Part shown: piece after piece, positions 1-8,430 of the stretch | How positions within the stretch are numbered: position 1 is the stretch's first letter | Layout: every line of letters begins with the position of its first letter | From: Oscillospiraceae bacterium | Lineage (GTDB): Bacteria > Bacillota_A > Clostridia > Oscillospirales > Ruminococcaceae | Direction: 5' to 3' | Assembly (NCBI GenBank): GCA_017414145.1 | Contig: JAFPQL010000132.1 | Coordinates: 1 to 24,325 of the forward strand | Length of the DNA: 24,325 nt | The notes under the pieces: model-generated | What the model was told of the DNA's origin: nothing | The model's database searches: none | The model's input: the letters and a program-made list of their open reading frames with translations, nothing else | Program-made: the position numbers and the translations under genes

Positions 1-13
1 GCTCTTCCGATCT
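1..13. other. Illumina adapter remnant at contig edge
   Basis: The window opens with GCTCTTCCGATCT, identical to the last 13 bases of the Illumina TruSeq universal adapter; the reverse complement is AGATCGGAAGAGC, the sequence used for adapter trimming. The minus-strand Clp reading frame runs straight into it, so the residues it would encode (Arg-Ser-Glu-Glu) are not native. This is sequencing artefact, not genome. Confidence 0.93.
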
Positions 14-1168
14 CAGCTCCGGATGCCGGATGCTGACATACGCACAGCTCTCGTCGAGCAGGTCAATGGCCTTGTCGGGCAGGAACCGGTCGGTGATATA
101 CCGCTCGGACAGCACCGCGCACATCCGCAGCATTTCGCGGGAAATCTTGACGCGGTGGAATTCTTCGTAATATTTTGCGACGCCGCACAGAATCTCGACG
201 GTGTCGTCAATCGTCGGTTCATCGACGCGCACAGGCTGGAAGCGGCGTTCCAGTGCGCCGTCCTTTTCGATATACTTGCGGTACTCCGAGAAGGTTGTCG
301 CGCCGATCACCTGCACCTCGCCGCGGGACAGCGCGGGCTTCAGGATATTCGCGGCGTTCATCGAGCCCTCGGAATCGCCGGCGCCGACCAGCGAGTGTAC
401 CTCGTCAATAAACAGGATGATATTGCCCTGCTCCTTGATCTCCTCGACCAGTCCCTTGACGCGGCTCTCAAACTGTCCGCGGAACTGTGTGCCGGCGACA
501 AGCGCGGTCATGTCCAGCAGATAGATTTTCTTGTCCTGCAAATGGAACGGCACATTGCCCGACGCAATCCGCAGGGCGATGCCCTCCGCAATCGCGGTCT
601 TGCCGACGCCCGGCTCACCGATCAGGCAGGGGTTGTTCTTCTGCCGGCGGGAGAGAATCTGGATGACGCGGGAGATCTCCTTGTCTCTGCCGATGACGCC
701 GTCCATTTCGCCCTTTTCGGCGCGGCCGGAGAGATTGGTGCAGTAGTTGTCGAGATATTTCAGCTCCTTTTTCTGATCCTGCTTCTTCTTTGCCTTTTCC
801 GCGGGCTTTTTCGGACGCTCCGGCTGCTTGTCGGGCGCGGGCTTTTCGGCAGAATCCCCGCTCTGCGCCTCGTCTGCGGGCGTCTCGTCGTCGCCGCGGT
901 CGCGGAACATTCTCTGAAGGAAGTTCGGCAGCGTGGATGCGCCGCCCATCTGGAAGGACTCATCCTCCATCATGTCCATCATCTGGTCGCTCATCTGCTC
1001 GATGTCCTCGTCCGTGATGCCCATGTGCTCCATATACTCCGCCACCTGCGGGATATTCAGCTCCTTTGCACAGACCAGACAAAGCCCCTCATTGCGCTTT
1101 TCGTTTCCGTGCATCGTCGTGATGAACACGACAGCGGGTCTCTTTTTACACCGTGTGCATAAAACCAT
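14..1168 (-). CDS. Clp/Hsp100 AAA+ ATPase, ClpE-like, C-terminus missing
   Basis: This is the N-terminal 385 residues of a Clp-family unfoldase, which feeds proteins to the ClpP protease in the cytoplasm. It starts at an ATG preceded by GGAG. Residues 4-33 form a zinc finger with spacing C-x2-C-x22-C-x2-C, the arrangement of Firmicute ClpE; there is no ClpN double repeat. An acidic, methionine-rich stretch (about 42-75) and a Lys/Pro/Glu linker (about 95-135) follow. The first AAA+ domain begins near 140 with Walker A GEPGVGKT (about 184-191), Walker B ILFIDE (about 251-256) and the conserved IGATT and LERRFQPV segments. The second AAA+ domain, which would separate ClpE from other members and carry the ClpP-binding loop, is lost beyond the contig edge. 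ClpC/MecB-type naming is possible; membership of the Clp family is certain. Confidence 0.93.
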
Positions 1169-1230
1169 TGTATCACTCCGGCATCCGCACGGCAGCGGAC
1201 GCCTGCTCCTTTCTGCCCGACCTCTTGACA

Positions 1231-1250
1231 CATTCTCCCGTCAGAGAATG
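1231..1250 (-). other. Hairpin overlapping the stop of the CvpA-like gene
   Basis: CATTCTC (1231-1237) and GAGAATG (1244-1250) form a perfect 7-bp stem with a 6-base loop that contains the stop codon of the upstream gene. No U-run follows on the minus strand, so it is not a standard intrinsic terminator; a role in mRNA processing or stability is only a guess. Confidence 0.4.
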
Positions 1251-2152
1251 ATGTCGAGGTGGTTATAAAAATGTCTGAACAGCTTGGACTCCTGAATGGT
1301 CGGATCATTGAAGCAGAGCAGCCTGCCGCCGCCGAGCATGACCAGCAGCCGCACCACCAGCGTCATCAGCATCAGCACCGTGACAGCCTCGATGATGCCG
1401 ACCAGCGCGCCGAGCACCCGTTCCTTGCTGCGGGTATTGTTGAAGAACAGCGTGTTTTCCAGCATCGCCGCGATGACCGCCGCAATGACCATGATAATCG
1501 AGAAGATGATGAGATAGCTGAAAATCTGCAGCACCTCAAGCGTCGGCTCCTTGGCAAAGGACTCCTCGGAGAACTCCACTGCCTGCTTTCCGGTCGCCGG
1601 ATTGCGCAGCAGAGAGATCAGCTCCCGCATCAGATACGGGTCGCTTACGGTCGATTTCTCGAAATTCGACTGCACATACGCCGGCAGATAATCGTTCAGC
1701 GCCTTGCCGTAATTCGTCCGCACGGCGTCATAGATGATCTTCCGCGTCTGGTCGATGTTCAGCACATCCGCGCCGCCGTTTTTATGCTTCAGCAGCGTGT
1801 AGATCCGTCCGACCAGACGGTCCGTGTCGTCCGACTCCATATAGCCCTTGATCGTACCCTTATCGACCGTGAAGCCGTACTGCTGCGTGTTGATTGCCGA
1901 GCTGATGCAGCCGGCCAGATCAAAATGCTGGTGGGCATTCTCAATCGCGGACACGGTGGTGTCCTGCGTCACGCCCTCATACAGCACCGGCGCCATCGCC
2001 ATGGAGACGAGGGACGCGGTCAGCGATGAAACAAAGTATCCGATGCCCAGCACGAGAACCTTTGTCACGCCTCTTTTTCCGTTTGAATAAATTACATAAA
2101 CACAGATGATAATGACCAATGCGTCAAAAATCCACCAGAAGAAGGTGCTCAT
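1241..2152 (-). CDS. CvpA-like integral membrane protein
   Basis: A 303-residue membrane protein. Two hydrophobic helices lie at the N-terminus (about 3-22 and 30-55), followed by a polar region of about 150 residues and two more strongly hydrophobic helices (about 210-233 and 250-280). The layout and the helix 1 RG-containing loop (NGKRGVTK) resemble the CvpA family (colicin V production; in Firmicutes, small envelope proteins of unclear role), but with a large extracytoplasmic insertion, so the family call is moderate. I chose the ATG at 2152 rather than the in-frame ATG 15 codons upstream because GGGAGG sits 11 bases before it (2164-2169). It lies between the DUF5711 gene and the Clp gene, with short gaps on both sides. 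Confidence 0.72.
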   Translation of the reverse strand: MSTFFWWIFDALVIIICVYVIYSNGKRGVTKVLVLGIGYFVSSLTASLVSMAMAPVLYEGVTQDTTVSAIENAHQHFDLAGCISSAINTQQYGFTVDKGTIKGYMESDDTDRLVGRIYTLLKHKNGGADVLNIDQTRKIIYDAVRTNYGKALNDYLPAYVQSNFEKSTVSDPYLMRELISLLRNPATGKQAVEFSEESFAKEPTLEVLQIFSYLIIFSIIMVIAAVIAAMLENTLFFNNTRSKERVLGALVGIIEAVTVLMLMTLVVRLLVMLGGGRLLCFNDPTIQESKLFRHFYNHLDIIL

Positions 2153-2195
2153 TCCTGTTATATCCTCCCATATCTCGCACTTTTGCGCGAACTTC

Positions 2196-2225
2196 ACCTG
2201 TCCGGTCGTGCCGGCAGGTTTTTTT
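2196..2225 (+). terminator. Rho-independent terminator shape on the plus strand
   Basis: On the plus strand ACCTG-T-CCGG pairs with CCGG-CAGGT around the loop TCGTG: a 9-bp GC-rich stem with one bulged T, followed at once by seven T residues (2219-2225). This is a good intrinsic terminator for plus-strand transcription, but no plus-strand gene ends here. On the minus strand the A-run precedes the stem, so it would not terminate the operon; there it would be a hairpin in the DUF5711/CvpA-like intergenic mRNA. Confidence 0.6.
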
Positions 2226-2245
2226 CTCTATGTGGAATGCCTGAC

Positions 2246-3421
2246 TCAGCCCTTGAACGAAACACGGTCAATCCGGTCATATCCCGTCAGAAAGACATAT
2301 GACCCGATTTGCAGGAAGCTGCTGCAGCTGTCGGCGACCGGTGCCGAATTCCCGACCGTGCCGTTCAGATGCAGGCTCTCCAGCTTTGCACGGAGCTGCA
2401 CCAGCACATTCTTGCTGTCCGGCAGCAGCCCGATGCTCTTGACCGTCTTGTCATACACATGACAGAGCGGGTTTGCCGCATCCCCGTTCAGGATTGCGAC
2501 TGTATAGGTGTGTTTGTCGTCGTTGCGGAGCAGCACCGCCGCAGTGTCGCCGATGCAGTCTCCCCCTGCCAGCGTATCGGGATACCGGTAAGTGCTTTTC
2601 ACCGCGCCGCGGCTGTCCAGATAAGAGGCTGCTTCATCTCCCAGCAGGAACAAACCGCTATCTGTATTATATACTGAAATCACGAGCATGTCAAGTGGCT
2701 GACTGCTCCAGAGGTCTCCCGATTTGAAGCTGTACGCGTGGACAACGGACTGCATTGCGCCGTTTTTGACGCGGATGCTGACCGCGTAGCAGCCCGAACC
2801 GTCTGGCAGAAATTCCGCCTCGGTGATGTCCTCGACGCAGTTTCGCTCGTAATAGCCCTGCCCTTTGACATTGAAGACCAGCAGGCGGCAGGCACAGCTC
2901 TCCGACGAGGTCACGAGCAGCACCTCACCGTTCTCGGAGACGCGCCCGAAGATGATGCTGTCCGCGATGCTCTTTTCATATTTCATGCCGGAGCTGTTGT
3001 CGAGCCGGAAGCGCGTGCCGCCGCTCTCATAGACCAGCGCATAGCCCCCCGCATACCGGAGCATCGGGGAACCGTAGGTGTGCTGGCGCGAGGCGTGCAG
3101 CGAACCGTTTGTCTCATAGATATTGAGGTAGCTGTCGCTCAGAACCAGCAGCTTCTGGTTCATTTTTCCGATCTGGTAGCCCTCGCCGCCGTAGACCTGC
3201 AGCGGGAATTCTCCGTCCGTGACAGAGCCGTCGCCGCGCAAACTCTGATGCTTGGAGCCGATGGTCTCCAGCCGCGGAATCCAGACATCCCGCTTCTGAT
3301 ACAGCAGCAGCAGCACGCCCGCTATGGCGAGGAACAGTGCGCTGCGCCGGAGCATCCGGAGCCGTCGTTTTCGCCGGCGTGCCGCATACAGATCGGATGC
3401 GCCCTCCTGTTGTCTGCTCAT
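2246..3421 (-). CDS. DUF5711-family membrane-anchored beta-propeller-like protein
   Basis: A 391-residue protein with a strongly basic N-terminus (RRRKRRLRMLRR, about 15-26), one transmembrane helix (about 27-42, single-pass, positive-inside) and a large outside domain. That domain is made of repeated short strand-rich blocks separated by turns (for example around 100-130, 150-180, 230-260 and 290-320), as in a beta-propeller, and matches what I recall of the DUF5711 family found in Ruminococcaceae. No catalytic motif is visible and the function is unknown. The ATG overlaps the truA stop as ATGA, with GGGGAG upstream, so it is translationally coupled to truA. Confidence 0.8.
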   Translation of the reverse strand: MSRQQEGASDLYAARRRKRRLRMLRRSALFLAIAGVLLLLYQKRDVWIPRLETIGSKHQSLRGDGSVTDGEFPLQVYGGEGYQIGKMNQKLLVLSDSYLNIYETNGSLHASRQHTYGSPMLRYAGGYALVYESGGTRFRLDNSSGMKYEKSIADSIIFGRVSENGEVLLVTSSESCACRLLVFNVKGQGYYERNCVEDITEAEFLPDGSGCYAVSIRVKNGAMQSVVHAYSFKSGDLWSSQPLDMLVISVYNTDSGLFLLGDEAASYLDSRGAVKSTYRYPDTLAGGDCIGDTAAVLLRNDDKHTYTVAILNGDAANPLCHVYDKTVKSIGLLPDSKNVLVQLRAKLESLHLNGTVGNSAPVADSCSSFLQIGSYVFLTGYDRIDRVSFKG

Positions 3422-4200
3422 GGCTCTCCCCTTTCCTGAGATTTCTGTCTGACGGGCAGGTCGCCCGCATAAAACACGCGGTTGAGATACAGCCCGTGCG
3501 CCATTGCCGTTCTGCCAGCACAGAGGCGGTTTTTCGCGGCAATGATCCCGCCGAGCGCATCGGGCGGAAAGACGCCTTCGTTGATGTCCAGCAGCGTGCC
3601 GACCAGAATCCTGACCATATTATACAGGAATCCGTCGCCGCTGACAAGCACTTCCGCCATATCTTCATATTTTCTTACGGAAATCGCGTAGATCGTCCGC
3701 ACGCAGTCCGTTTCCGGCTTTGCCTGCGCGCAGAAGCTGTGGAAATCATGTGTCCCGACGGCTGCCTGCGCCGCCTCGTGCAGCAGCGCCGTATCGAGCG
3801 GACGCCGGTAATGATACGCGAGATCGGTCAGAAACGGGTTTTTGCTCTCGTGATTGTGGATGCGGTAGAGGTACTCCTTGCCCTTGCAGTCAAACCGCGC
3901 ATGAAAATCCGGCGCGGCGTCCTCGCAGCGGAGCACCGAGATGTCGTCCGGCAGATAGCCGTTCAGGGCGCGGGTCAGGTTCTTGCAGCGGATCTCCCGC
4001 TCCGTGTGCAAATGCAGCACAAACTGATTCGCGTGGACACCCGTATCCGTCCGCGAGCAGCCGTAAACCGTCACCGGACCGTTCAGCACGCGGCTGAGCT
4101 GCGCCTCCAGCTCTCCCTGTACGGTTTTCGCGTTCGGCTGCCGCTGAAAGCCGTGATAGCGCGTCCCTCTGTACGCGACGGTCATTTTGATTGTCCGCAA
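3418..4200 (-). CDS. truA: tRNA pseudouridine synthase A
   Basis: TruA converts uridines 38-40 of the tRNA anticodon stem-loop to pseudouridine. The 260-residue protein has the family N-terminus (KMTVAYRGTRYHGFQRQ), the catalytic loop CSRTDTGVHA with the catalytic Asp near residue 52, and the conserved FHARF..K.Y.YRI segment, at the usual length. The start appears to be TTG at 4200: GGAGG lies 8 bases upstream, and the resulting Met-Arg-x-Ile-Lys beginning matches relatives, whereas the first ATG (4185) is 23 bases from that site. It directly follows ecfT, the standard Firmicute arrangement ecfA1-ecfA2-ecfT-truA, and overlaps the next gene by 4 bases. Confidence 0.96.
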   Translation of the reverse strand: MRTIKMTVAYRGTRYHGFQRQPNAKTVQGELEAQLSRVLNGPVTVYGCSRTDTGVHANQFVLHLHTEREIRCKNLTRALNGYLPDDISVLRCEDAAPDFHARFDCKGKEYLYRIHNHESKNPFLTDLAYHYRRPLDTALLHEAAQAAVGTHDFHSFCAQAKPETDCVRTIYAISVRKYEDMAEVLVSGDGFLYNMVRILVGTLLDINEGVFPPDALGGIIAAKNRLCAGRTAMAHGLYLNRVFYAGDLPVRQKSQERGEP

Positions 4201-4224
4201 CCGCGGCGCCTCCCTCCGTTTGTC

Positions 4225-5031
4225 TCAGTACAGCACGGCATTGATGAAGATGACTGCCGCGAGCATCAGCAGCGTCAGACCGAGCGCGAGATAGTCCCTG
4301 AGGCCGCTTTTCAGCACCCGCAGACGCGTTCTGCCCTCGCCGCCGTGATAGCAGCGGCATTCCATGGCCAGCGCCAGCTCCTCGGCGCGCCGGAACGCCG
4401 ACACCAGCAGCGGTACCAGCACCGGCACCAGCGATTTTGCGCGCTGCATCAGGCCGCCGCTTTCCATATCGGCGCCGCGTGCCTTCTGTGCCGCCATGAT
4501 CTTGTCCGTCTCCTCGATCAGCGTCGGGATGAACCGCAGCGCAATCGACATCATCATTGCCAGCTCATGCACCGGCAGCTTCAGCTTCTTCAGCGGCGAG
4601 AGCAGCGATTCAATCGCGTCCGTCAGGACGATCGGAGAGGTCGTATAGGTCAGCAGCGAGGTGCCGGCAATCAGCAGACAGATGCGCACGATCATAAAGA
4701 CCGACGCCTGCACGCCCTGCTCGGTCAGCTTCAGGAATTTCCACTCCCAGTACACCGTGCCGCCGCCGAAGAAAAACAGATTCAGGATGCCGGTGAAAAA
4801 CAGGATCGGCACGATCGGCTTGAGGCTTTTCACAACCATTTTCGGCGGAATCTTCGAGCAGACCGTTGCGATCACAACGAAGATGCAGCCCGCGATCAGC
4901 GCCGGAATGTGCTGTCCCCAGAACAGCATGACCAGAAAGAGCAGCGTGATGACGATTTTATAGCGGGCGTCCATGCGGTGGACGACCGAGTTCATCGGGA
5001 AATACTGTCCGAGGGTGATGTCCTTCAGCAT
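4225..5031 (-). CDS. ecfT: ECF transporter transmembrane component EcfT
   Basis: EcfT is the membrane scaffold of an energy-coupling factor transporter. It couples the two ATPases EcfA1 and EcfA2 to interchangeable substrate-binding S components that import vitamins or metal ions. The 268-residue protein begins with the typical GQYFP.NS..H..D.R segment and has several hydrophobic helices (about 28-75, 88-125 and 240-265). The cytoplasmic coupling region contains the Ala-Arg-Gly motif in AQKARGADM and a second, altered motif in AMECRCYHGGEGRTRL. Its start overlaps the end of ecfA2 by 7 bases. No S component is in the window, as expected for a group II system with S subunits encoded elsewhere. 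Confidence 0.95.
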   Translation of the reverse strand: MLKDITLGQYFPMNSVVHRMDARYKIVITLLFLVMLFWGQHIPALIAGCIFVVIATVCSKIPPKMVVKSLKPIVPILFFTGILNLFFFGGGTVYWEWKFLKLTEQGVQASVFMIVRICLLIAGTSLLTYTTSPIVLTDAIESLLSPLKKLKLPVHELAMMMSIALRFIPTLIEETDKIMAAQKARGADMESGGLMQRAKSLVPVLVPLLVSAFRRAEELALAMECRCYHGGEGRTRLRVLKSGLRDYLALGLTLLMLAAVIFINAVLY

Positions 5032-5891
5032 CTGCCGTCACCGCCCTTCAGCAGATTGATCAGCTGCTCCGCGCCGTATTTCACGGTGTAAACCTCCTCC
5101 GGAATGTCAATGCCGCGCCGGCGGAGTCCGTGGAAAATGCGCGTCACCTGCGGCAGCGCCAGTCCCATTTCCGAGAGCGAATCGCCCCGCGCAAAGACCG
5201 CGGCCGGTGTGTCATAGCAGACGATCTGCGCGTGCGCCAGCACCAGCAGCCTCGAGACATATTTCGCAACATCCTCCATGGAATGCGAGACGAGCATGAC
5301 CGTGCAGCCCGTGCGTCTGTGATAATCGCGGAGCTGCGTCAGGATTTTCGTCCGGCCTTTGGGGTCAAGCCCCGCCGTCGGCTCGTCGAGAATCAGCACC
5401 TTCGGCTCCATTGCCATGACGCCGGCAATCGCGGCACGCCGCTTCTGTCCGCCGGAGAGCGCATAGGGCGATTTTTCAAGCAGCTCCGGTTTCAGCCCGA
5501 CCGCCTCAGCCGTCTCGCGCACTCTGCGGTCAACCTCAGCTTCATCGAGGCCCATATTCTTCGGCCCGAAGGCAATATCCTTATAGACAGTCTCCTCAAA
5601 GAGCTGATATTCCGGATACTGGAACACCAGCCCCACCTGAAACCGCACCGCACGCAGATTCGCGTCCTTCGCCCAGATGTCGCGCCCGTCGAGCCGGACC
5701 GTGCCGGAGGTCGGCTTCAGCAGACCGTTCATCATCTGCATCAGCGTCGATTTGCCGGAGCCGGTATGCCCGATGATGCCGACAAATTCGCCCTGCTCGA
5801 TTTGCAGATTCACATGATCGACCGCCGTCTTCTCAAACGGCGTGCCGATGCTGTAGGTATAGGTCAGATCAATCGCTTCCAGTACCGGCAT
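5025..5891 (-). CDS. ecfA2: ECF transporter ATPase EcfA2
   Basis: The second ABC ATPase of the ECF module, 288 residues. It shows Walker [10 protein letters not shown] (about 40-48), the Q-loop segment [10 protein letters not shown], the ABC signature [13 protein letters not shown], Walker [16 protein letters not shown] and the switch His in VSHSMEDV. The start is the ATG at 5891 (MPVLEAIDL); AAAGGA lies upstream, and the first 23 bases overlap the end of ecfA1, so the two ATPases are translationally coupled. The frame stays open far upstream of this ATG but only as a shadow of ecfA1. The assignment to A2 rather than A1 rests on gene order and on the [13 protein letters not shown] segment. 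Confidence 0.95.
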   Translation of the reverse strand: MPVLEAIDLTYTYSIGTPFEKTAVDHVNLQIEQGEFVGIIGHTGSGKSTLMQMMNGLLKPTSGTVRLDGRDIWAKDANLRAVRFQVGLVFQYPEYQLFEETVYKDIAFGPKNMGLDEAEVDRRVRETAEAVGLKPELLEKSPYALSGGQKRRAAIAGVMAMEPKVLILDEPTAGLDPKGRTKILTQLRDYHRRTGCTVMLVSHSMEDVAKYVSRLLVLAHAQIVCYDTPAAVFARGDSLSEMGLALPQVTRIFHGLRRRGIDIPEEVYTVKYGAEQLINLLKGGDGRC

Positions 5892-6756
5892 TCGTGACAA
5901 ATCCTTTCTGAGTGAATAATTCCGCAATCGCGTCGATGCACTGATCGGCGTGCAGAATGTCCGGCGGCAGATCGAATCCGGACTGCCGGAGCAGGTCGCA
6001 GAGCTCGGTCGCCTGCGGCACATCCAGTCCCAGCTCCCGCATCCGCTGCACCTGCGAGAACACCGCCTCGGGGCGGTCGTCCATGACCACCTCGCCGTGA
6101 TCGACCACAACCACACGGTCACACTGCGCCGCCTCGTCCATTTCATGCGTGATGAGGATGATCGTGATGCCGTAGTCGCGGTTCAGAAGCTGAATTGTCC
6201 GCATGACCTCTTTGCGTCCCTGCGGGTCCAGCATTGCCGTCGGCTCGTCCAGCACGATGCAGTCGGGGCGCATCGCAATGATGCCGGCAATCGCCACGCG
6301 CTGCTTCTGTCCGCCCGAAAGCTGATGCGGCGCGTGTGTGCGGTATTCATACATTCCGACCGCGTGCAGCGCCTGATCGACCCGCACGCGCATCTCATCG
6401 GTCGGCACACCGAGATTTTCCAGCCCGAACGCCACATCCTCCTCGACGATTGTCGCTACGATCTGGTTGTCGGGATTCTGAAAGACCATGCCGACGTGCT
6501 GCCGGATTTCCAGCAGCTTCTCCTCATCCTTCGTGTCGATGCCGGCAACGGTCACCATCCCGGAGGTCGGCAGCAGAATCGCGTTGAGCGTCTTGGCAAG
6601 CGTCGATTTGCCGGAGCCGTTATGCCCCAGCACCGCGACCAGCTCGCCGCGTCCGAAGGTCAGGCTGATGCCCTTCAGCACTTCGTTGTCCTGCTCCGGC
6701 GTATCCGGATTCGGATAGGAAAAGCGGAGATTTTCAATCTGAATTAAGGGTTCCAT
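5869..6756 (-). CDS. ecfA1: ECF transporter ATPase EcfA1
   Basis: The first ABC ATPase of the ECF module, 295 residues. Visible motifs are Walker [10 protein letters not shown] (about 43-51), Q-loop [10 protein letters not shown], the signature [13 protein letters not shown], Walker [16 protein letters not shown] and the switch His in [15 protein letters not shown] is typical of EcfA1. I chose the ATG at 6756 ([10 protein letters not shown]) over two ATGs/alternative starts just upstream because GGAG sits 6 bases before it. It opens the ecfA1-ecfA2-ecfT-truA run. The 71-base gap before it holds no convincing promoter. Confidence 0.95.
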   Translation of the reverse strand: MEPLIQIENLRFSYPNPDTPEQDNEVLKGISLTFGRGELVAVLGHNGSGKSTLAKTLNAILLPTSGMVTVAGIDTKDEEKLLEIRQHVGMVFQNPDNQIVATIVEEDVAFGLENLGVPTDEMRVRVDQALHAVGMYEYRTHAPHQLSGGQKQRVAIAGIIAMRPDCIVLDEPTAMLDPQGRKEVMRTIQLLNRDYGITIILITHEMDEAAQCDRVVVVDHGEVVMDDRPEAVFSQVQRMRELGLDVPQATELCDLLRQSGFDLPPDILHADQCIDAIAELFTQKGFVTNAGTGSD

Positions 6757-6827
6757 AGTGTACTCCATGTGCGGTGCGCGGAATGCGGGATACACGGTAT
6801 CTGCCGCTTCCGCTGCCGCTCATCATA

Positions 6828-7508
6828 TCAGTCCGCGCCGGGGAATCCGGCGTCAGTCCCGTCCGTCAGTGCGGCGATTTCCTGACTGAGAAGCCGGAAT
6901 ACCCGTGCAATCTGGAAGCCGTCTGCCGCCGCGTGATTGAGCCGTACCGTGACCGGCATCAGCAGTCTGCCTGCCTCCTCGCGGTACGCGCCCCAGTTGA
7001 CGATCGGATTGAAATACAGATACCCGTCCGGCAGCTCCAGATGCAGAGCATCGTAGGAGAGCCACGGGATATATGACGCGTCAAACCAGTTCGGATGACG
7101 CGCTGCGTCCAGCCCGTATTCGCGGGTCTGCTGCGCCGCGTTCAGATCGGCGAGCGCCCCCTCGTAGAATACGCGGTAATCGGGGCTGTACGCTGTGTAT
7201 ACGACCGTAAAGGTCTCGGTGTCCTCGTGAAAGACATACTGCGTCGGGTGAATCTGATCCCAGCACAGCAGGCGTTCGTTCTGCCAGTCCCAGCAGAGGC
7301 GGTAATCCTCCCGCGCATTGAGCGCACGGCTCAGGCAGTAGAGGAAATTGATATAAAACCGCGTATCTGTGCGCTTTGACCACGCTTTCAGCGCGGTGAC
7401 ATCCACGCGGCTTGTCAGCGACACGGAGCATTTGCAGTCCGCCGAAAAATGCCGGAACACGCCGCGGCGGTAATAGGTCTCCATGTCAACGACCCGGCAG
7501 CCTTCCAT
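6828..7508 (-). CDS. CatA-like acetyltransferase (chloramphenicol acetyltransferase fold)
   Basis: A 226-residue relative of type A chloramphenicol O-acetyltransferase, a trimeric acetyl-CoA-dependent enzyme. The catalytic loop NHAAADGFQIARVF keeps the general-base His (192) and the structural Asp (196), but the first His of the family HHxxxDGxH is Asn and the last is Gln. The segments IPWLSYDALHLEL (148-160) and FNPIVNWGAY (166-175) match the conserved region around the catalytic Ser and the substrate pocket. AAAGGA precedes the ATG. Its place in a housekeeping run, with composition like its neighbours, argues against an acquired resistance gene. Chromosomal CatA-like proteins of this type often have no proven substrate, so I do not assign chloramphenicol resistance. 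Confidence 0.85.
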   Translation of the reverse strand: MEGCRVVDMETYYRRGVFRHFSADCKCSVSLTSRVDVTALKAWSKRTDTRFYINFLYCLSRALNAREDYRLCWDWQNERLLCWDQIHPTQYVFHEDTETFTVVYTAYSPDYRVFYEGALADLNAAQQTREYGLDAARHPNWFDASYIPWLSYDALHLELPDGYLYFNPIVNWGAYREEAGRLLMPVTVRLNHAAADGFQIARVFRLLSQEIAALTDGTDAGFPGAD

Positions 7509-7537
7509 ATTCTGATTCCTTTCCGGATGCCGTCCGT

Positions 7538-8407
7538 TCAGCGGCCGGCAACCCAGATTGCCGTCGCGCCGCAGGGCAGAGCGGCCTTTGCCAGCTCCAC
7601 CGGCAGCCCGATTTCATCCGCCTCAACCTGCCCGCCGCATTTCGGCACGAGCAGGGAATGCAGCAGATAGCCCATGACGGACGGCGAAAGACCCGTCGTA
7701 TAGCTGTTGAGCAGGAAAAAGAGCGGATCGTCCGACAGCACATCGAGGCAGGCCTCCACCAGACCGTAGATGCTGTTTTCGAGCTTCCAGATTTCGCCGT
7801 TCGGGCCGCGTCCGTACGACGGCGGGTCCATGATGATCGCGTCGTACTTTCTGCCGCGGCGCGCCTCCCTGCGGATGAATTTCTCGCAGTCGTCCACAAT
7901 CCAGCGGATCGGCTTTTCCGTCAGGCCGGAGCGTGCGGCGTTATCACGCGCCCACTGCACCATGCCCTTTGCCGCGTCCACATGGCAGACCTCCGCGCCC
8001 GCCGCCGCACAGGCCAGCGTCGCGCCGCCCGTATACGCAAACAGGTTCAGCACACGAACCGGTCTGTCCGCGGACCGGATTTTCTCCGTCATCCACTCCC
8101 AGTTGACCGCCTGCTCCGGGAACAGTCCCGTGTGCTTGAAGCCCGTCGGACGGACGATGAACCGCAGCTCCCGCCAGCGGATCTCCCAGCTTTCGGGCAG
8201 CTTCCGGCGGTATTCCCACTGACCGCCGCCCGATTTGGAGCGGAAATAATGCCCGTCGGCCTTGTCCCAGAGATCGGTCATCGGCGCGGTCTGCCAGATG
8301 ACCTGCGGGTCGGGACGCACCAGAATGACATCGCCCCAGCGCTCCAGACGCTCGCCGTCCTTTGTGTCAATCAGGCGGTAATCCGCCCATGTTTTTGCTG
8401 TTCTCAT
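7538..8407 (-). CDS. RlmI-like class I SAM-dependent methyltransferase without PUA domain
   Basis: A 289-residue Rossmann-fold methyltransferase of the group related to the 23S rRNA cytosine C5 methyltransferase RlmI and the C-terminal half of RlmKL. The SAM-binding motif I is VLNLFAYTGGATLACAAAGA (about 119-138), followed by the acidic motif II VCHVDAAKGMV, motif III near IVDDC, and motif IV MDPPSYGRG (about 193-201). RlmI is about 100 residues longer and begins with a PUA RNA-binding domain; here the N-terminal 100 residues do not show it clearly. The target is likely RNA but unproven. The start has GGAGG 6 bases upstream. It lies 23 bases after the repeat-protein gene. Confidence 0.85.
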   Translation of the reverse strand: MRTAKTWADYRLIDTKDGERLERWGDVILVRPDPQVIWQTAPMTDLWDKADGHYFRSKSGGGQWEYRRKLPESWEIRWRELRFIVRPTGFKHTGLFPEQAVNWEWMTEKIRSADRPVRVLNLFAYTGGATLACAAAGAEVCHVDAAKGMVQWARDNAARSGLTEKPIRWIVDDCEKFIRREARRGRKYDAIIMDPPSYGRGPNGEIWKLENSIYGLVEACLDVLSDDPLFFLLNSYTTGLSPSVMGYLLHSLLVPKCGGQVEADEIGLPVELAKAALPCGATAIWVAGR

Positions 8408-8430
8408 GTCACGCCTCCGGCAGGACCGGC

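Noticed and set aside
1225..1230. Perfect TTGACA -35 hexamer on the plus strand
   Set aside because: No -10 hexamer lies 16-19 bases downstream and no plus-strand gene follows; it is part of intergenic sequence next to the CvpA-like stop.
3337..5091. 584-codon plus-strand open frame
   Set aside because: It is antisense to truA and ecfT, which are certain genes; it is His/Arg/Gln-rich nonsense.
6800..6827. TATGAT as a -10 for ecfA1
   Set aside because: No acceptable -35 lies at 16-19 bases; the upstream sequence is GC-rich coding DNA.
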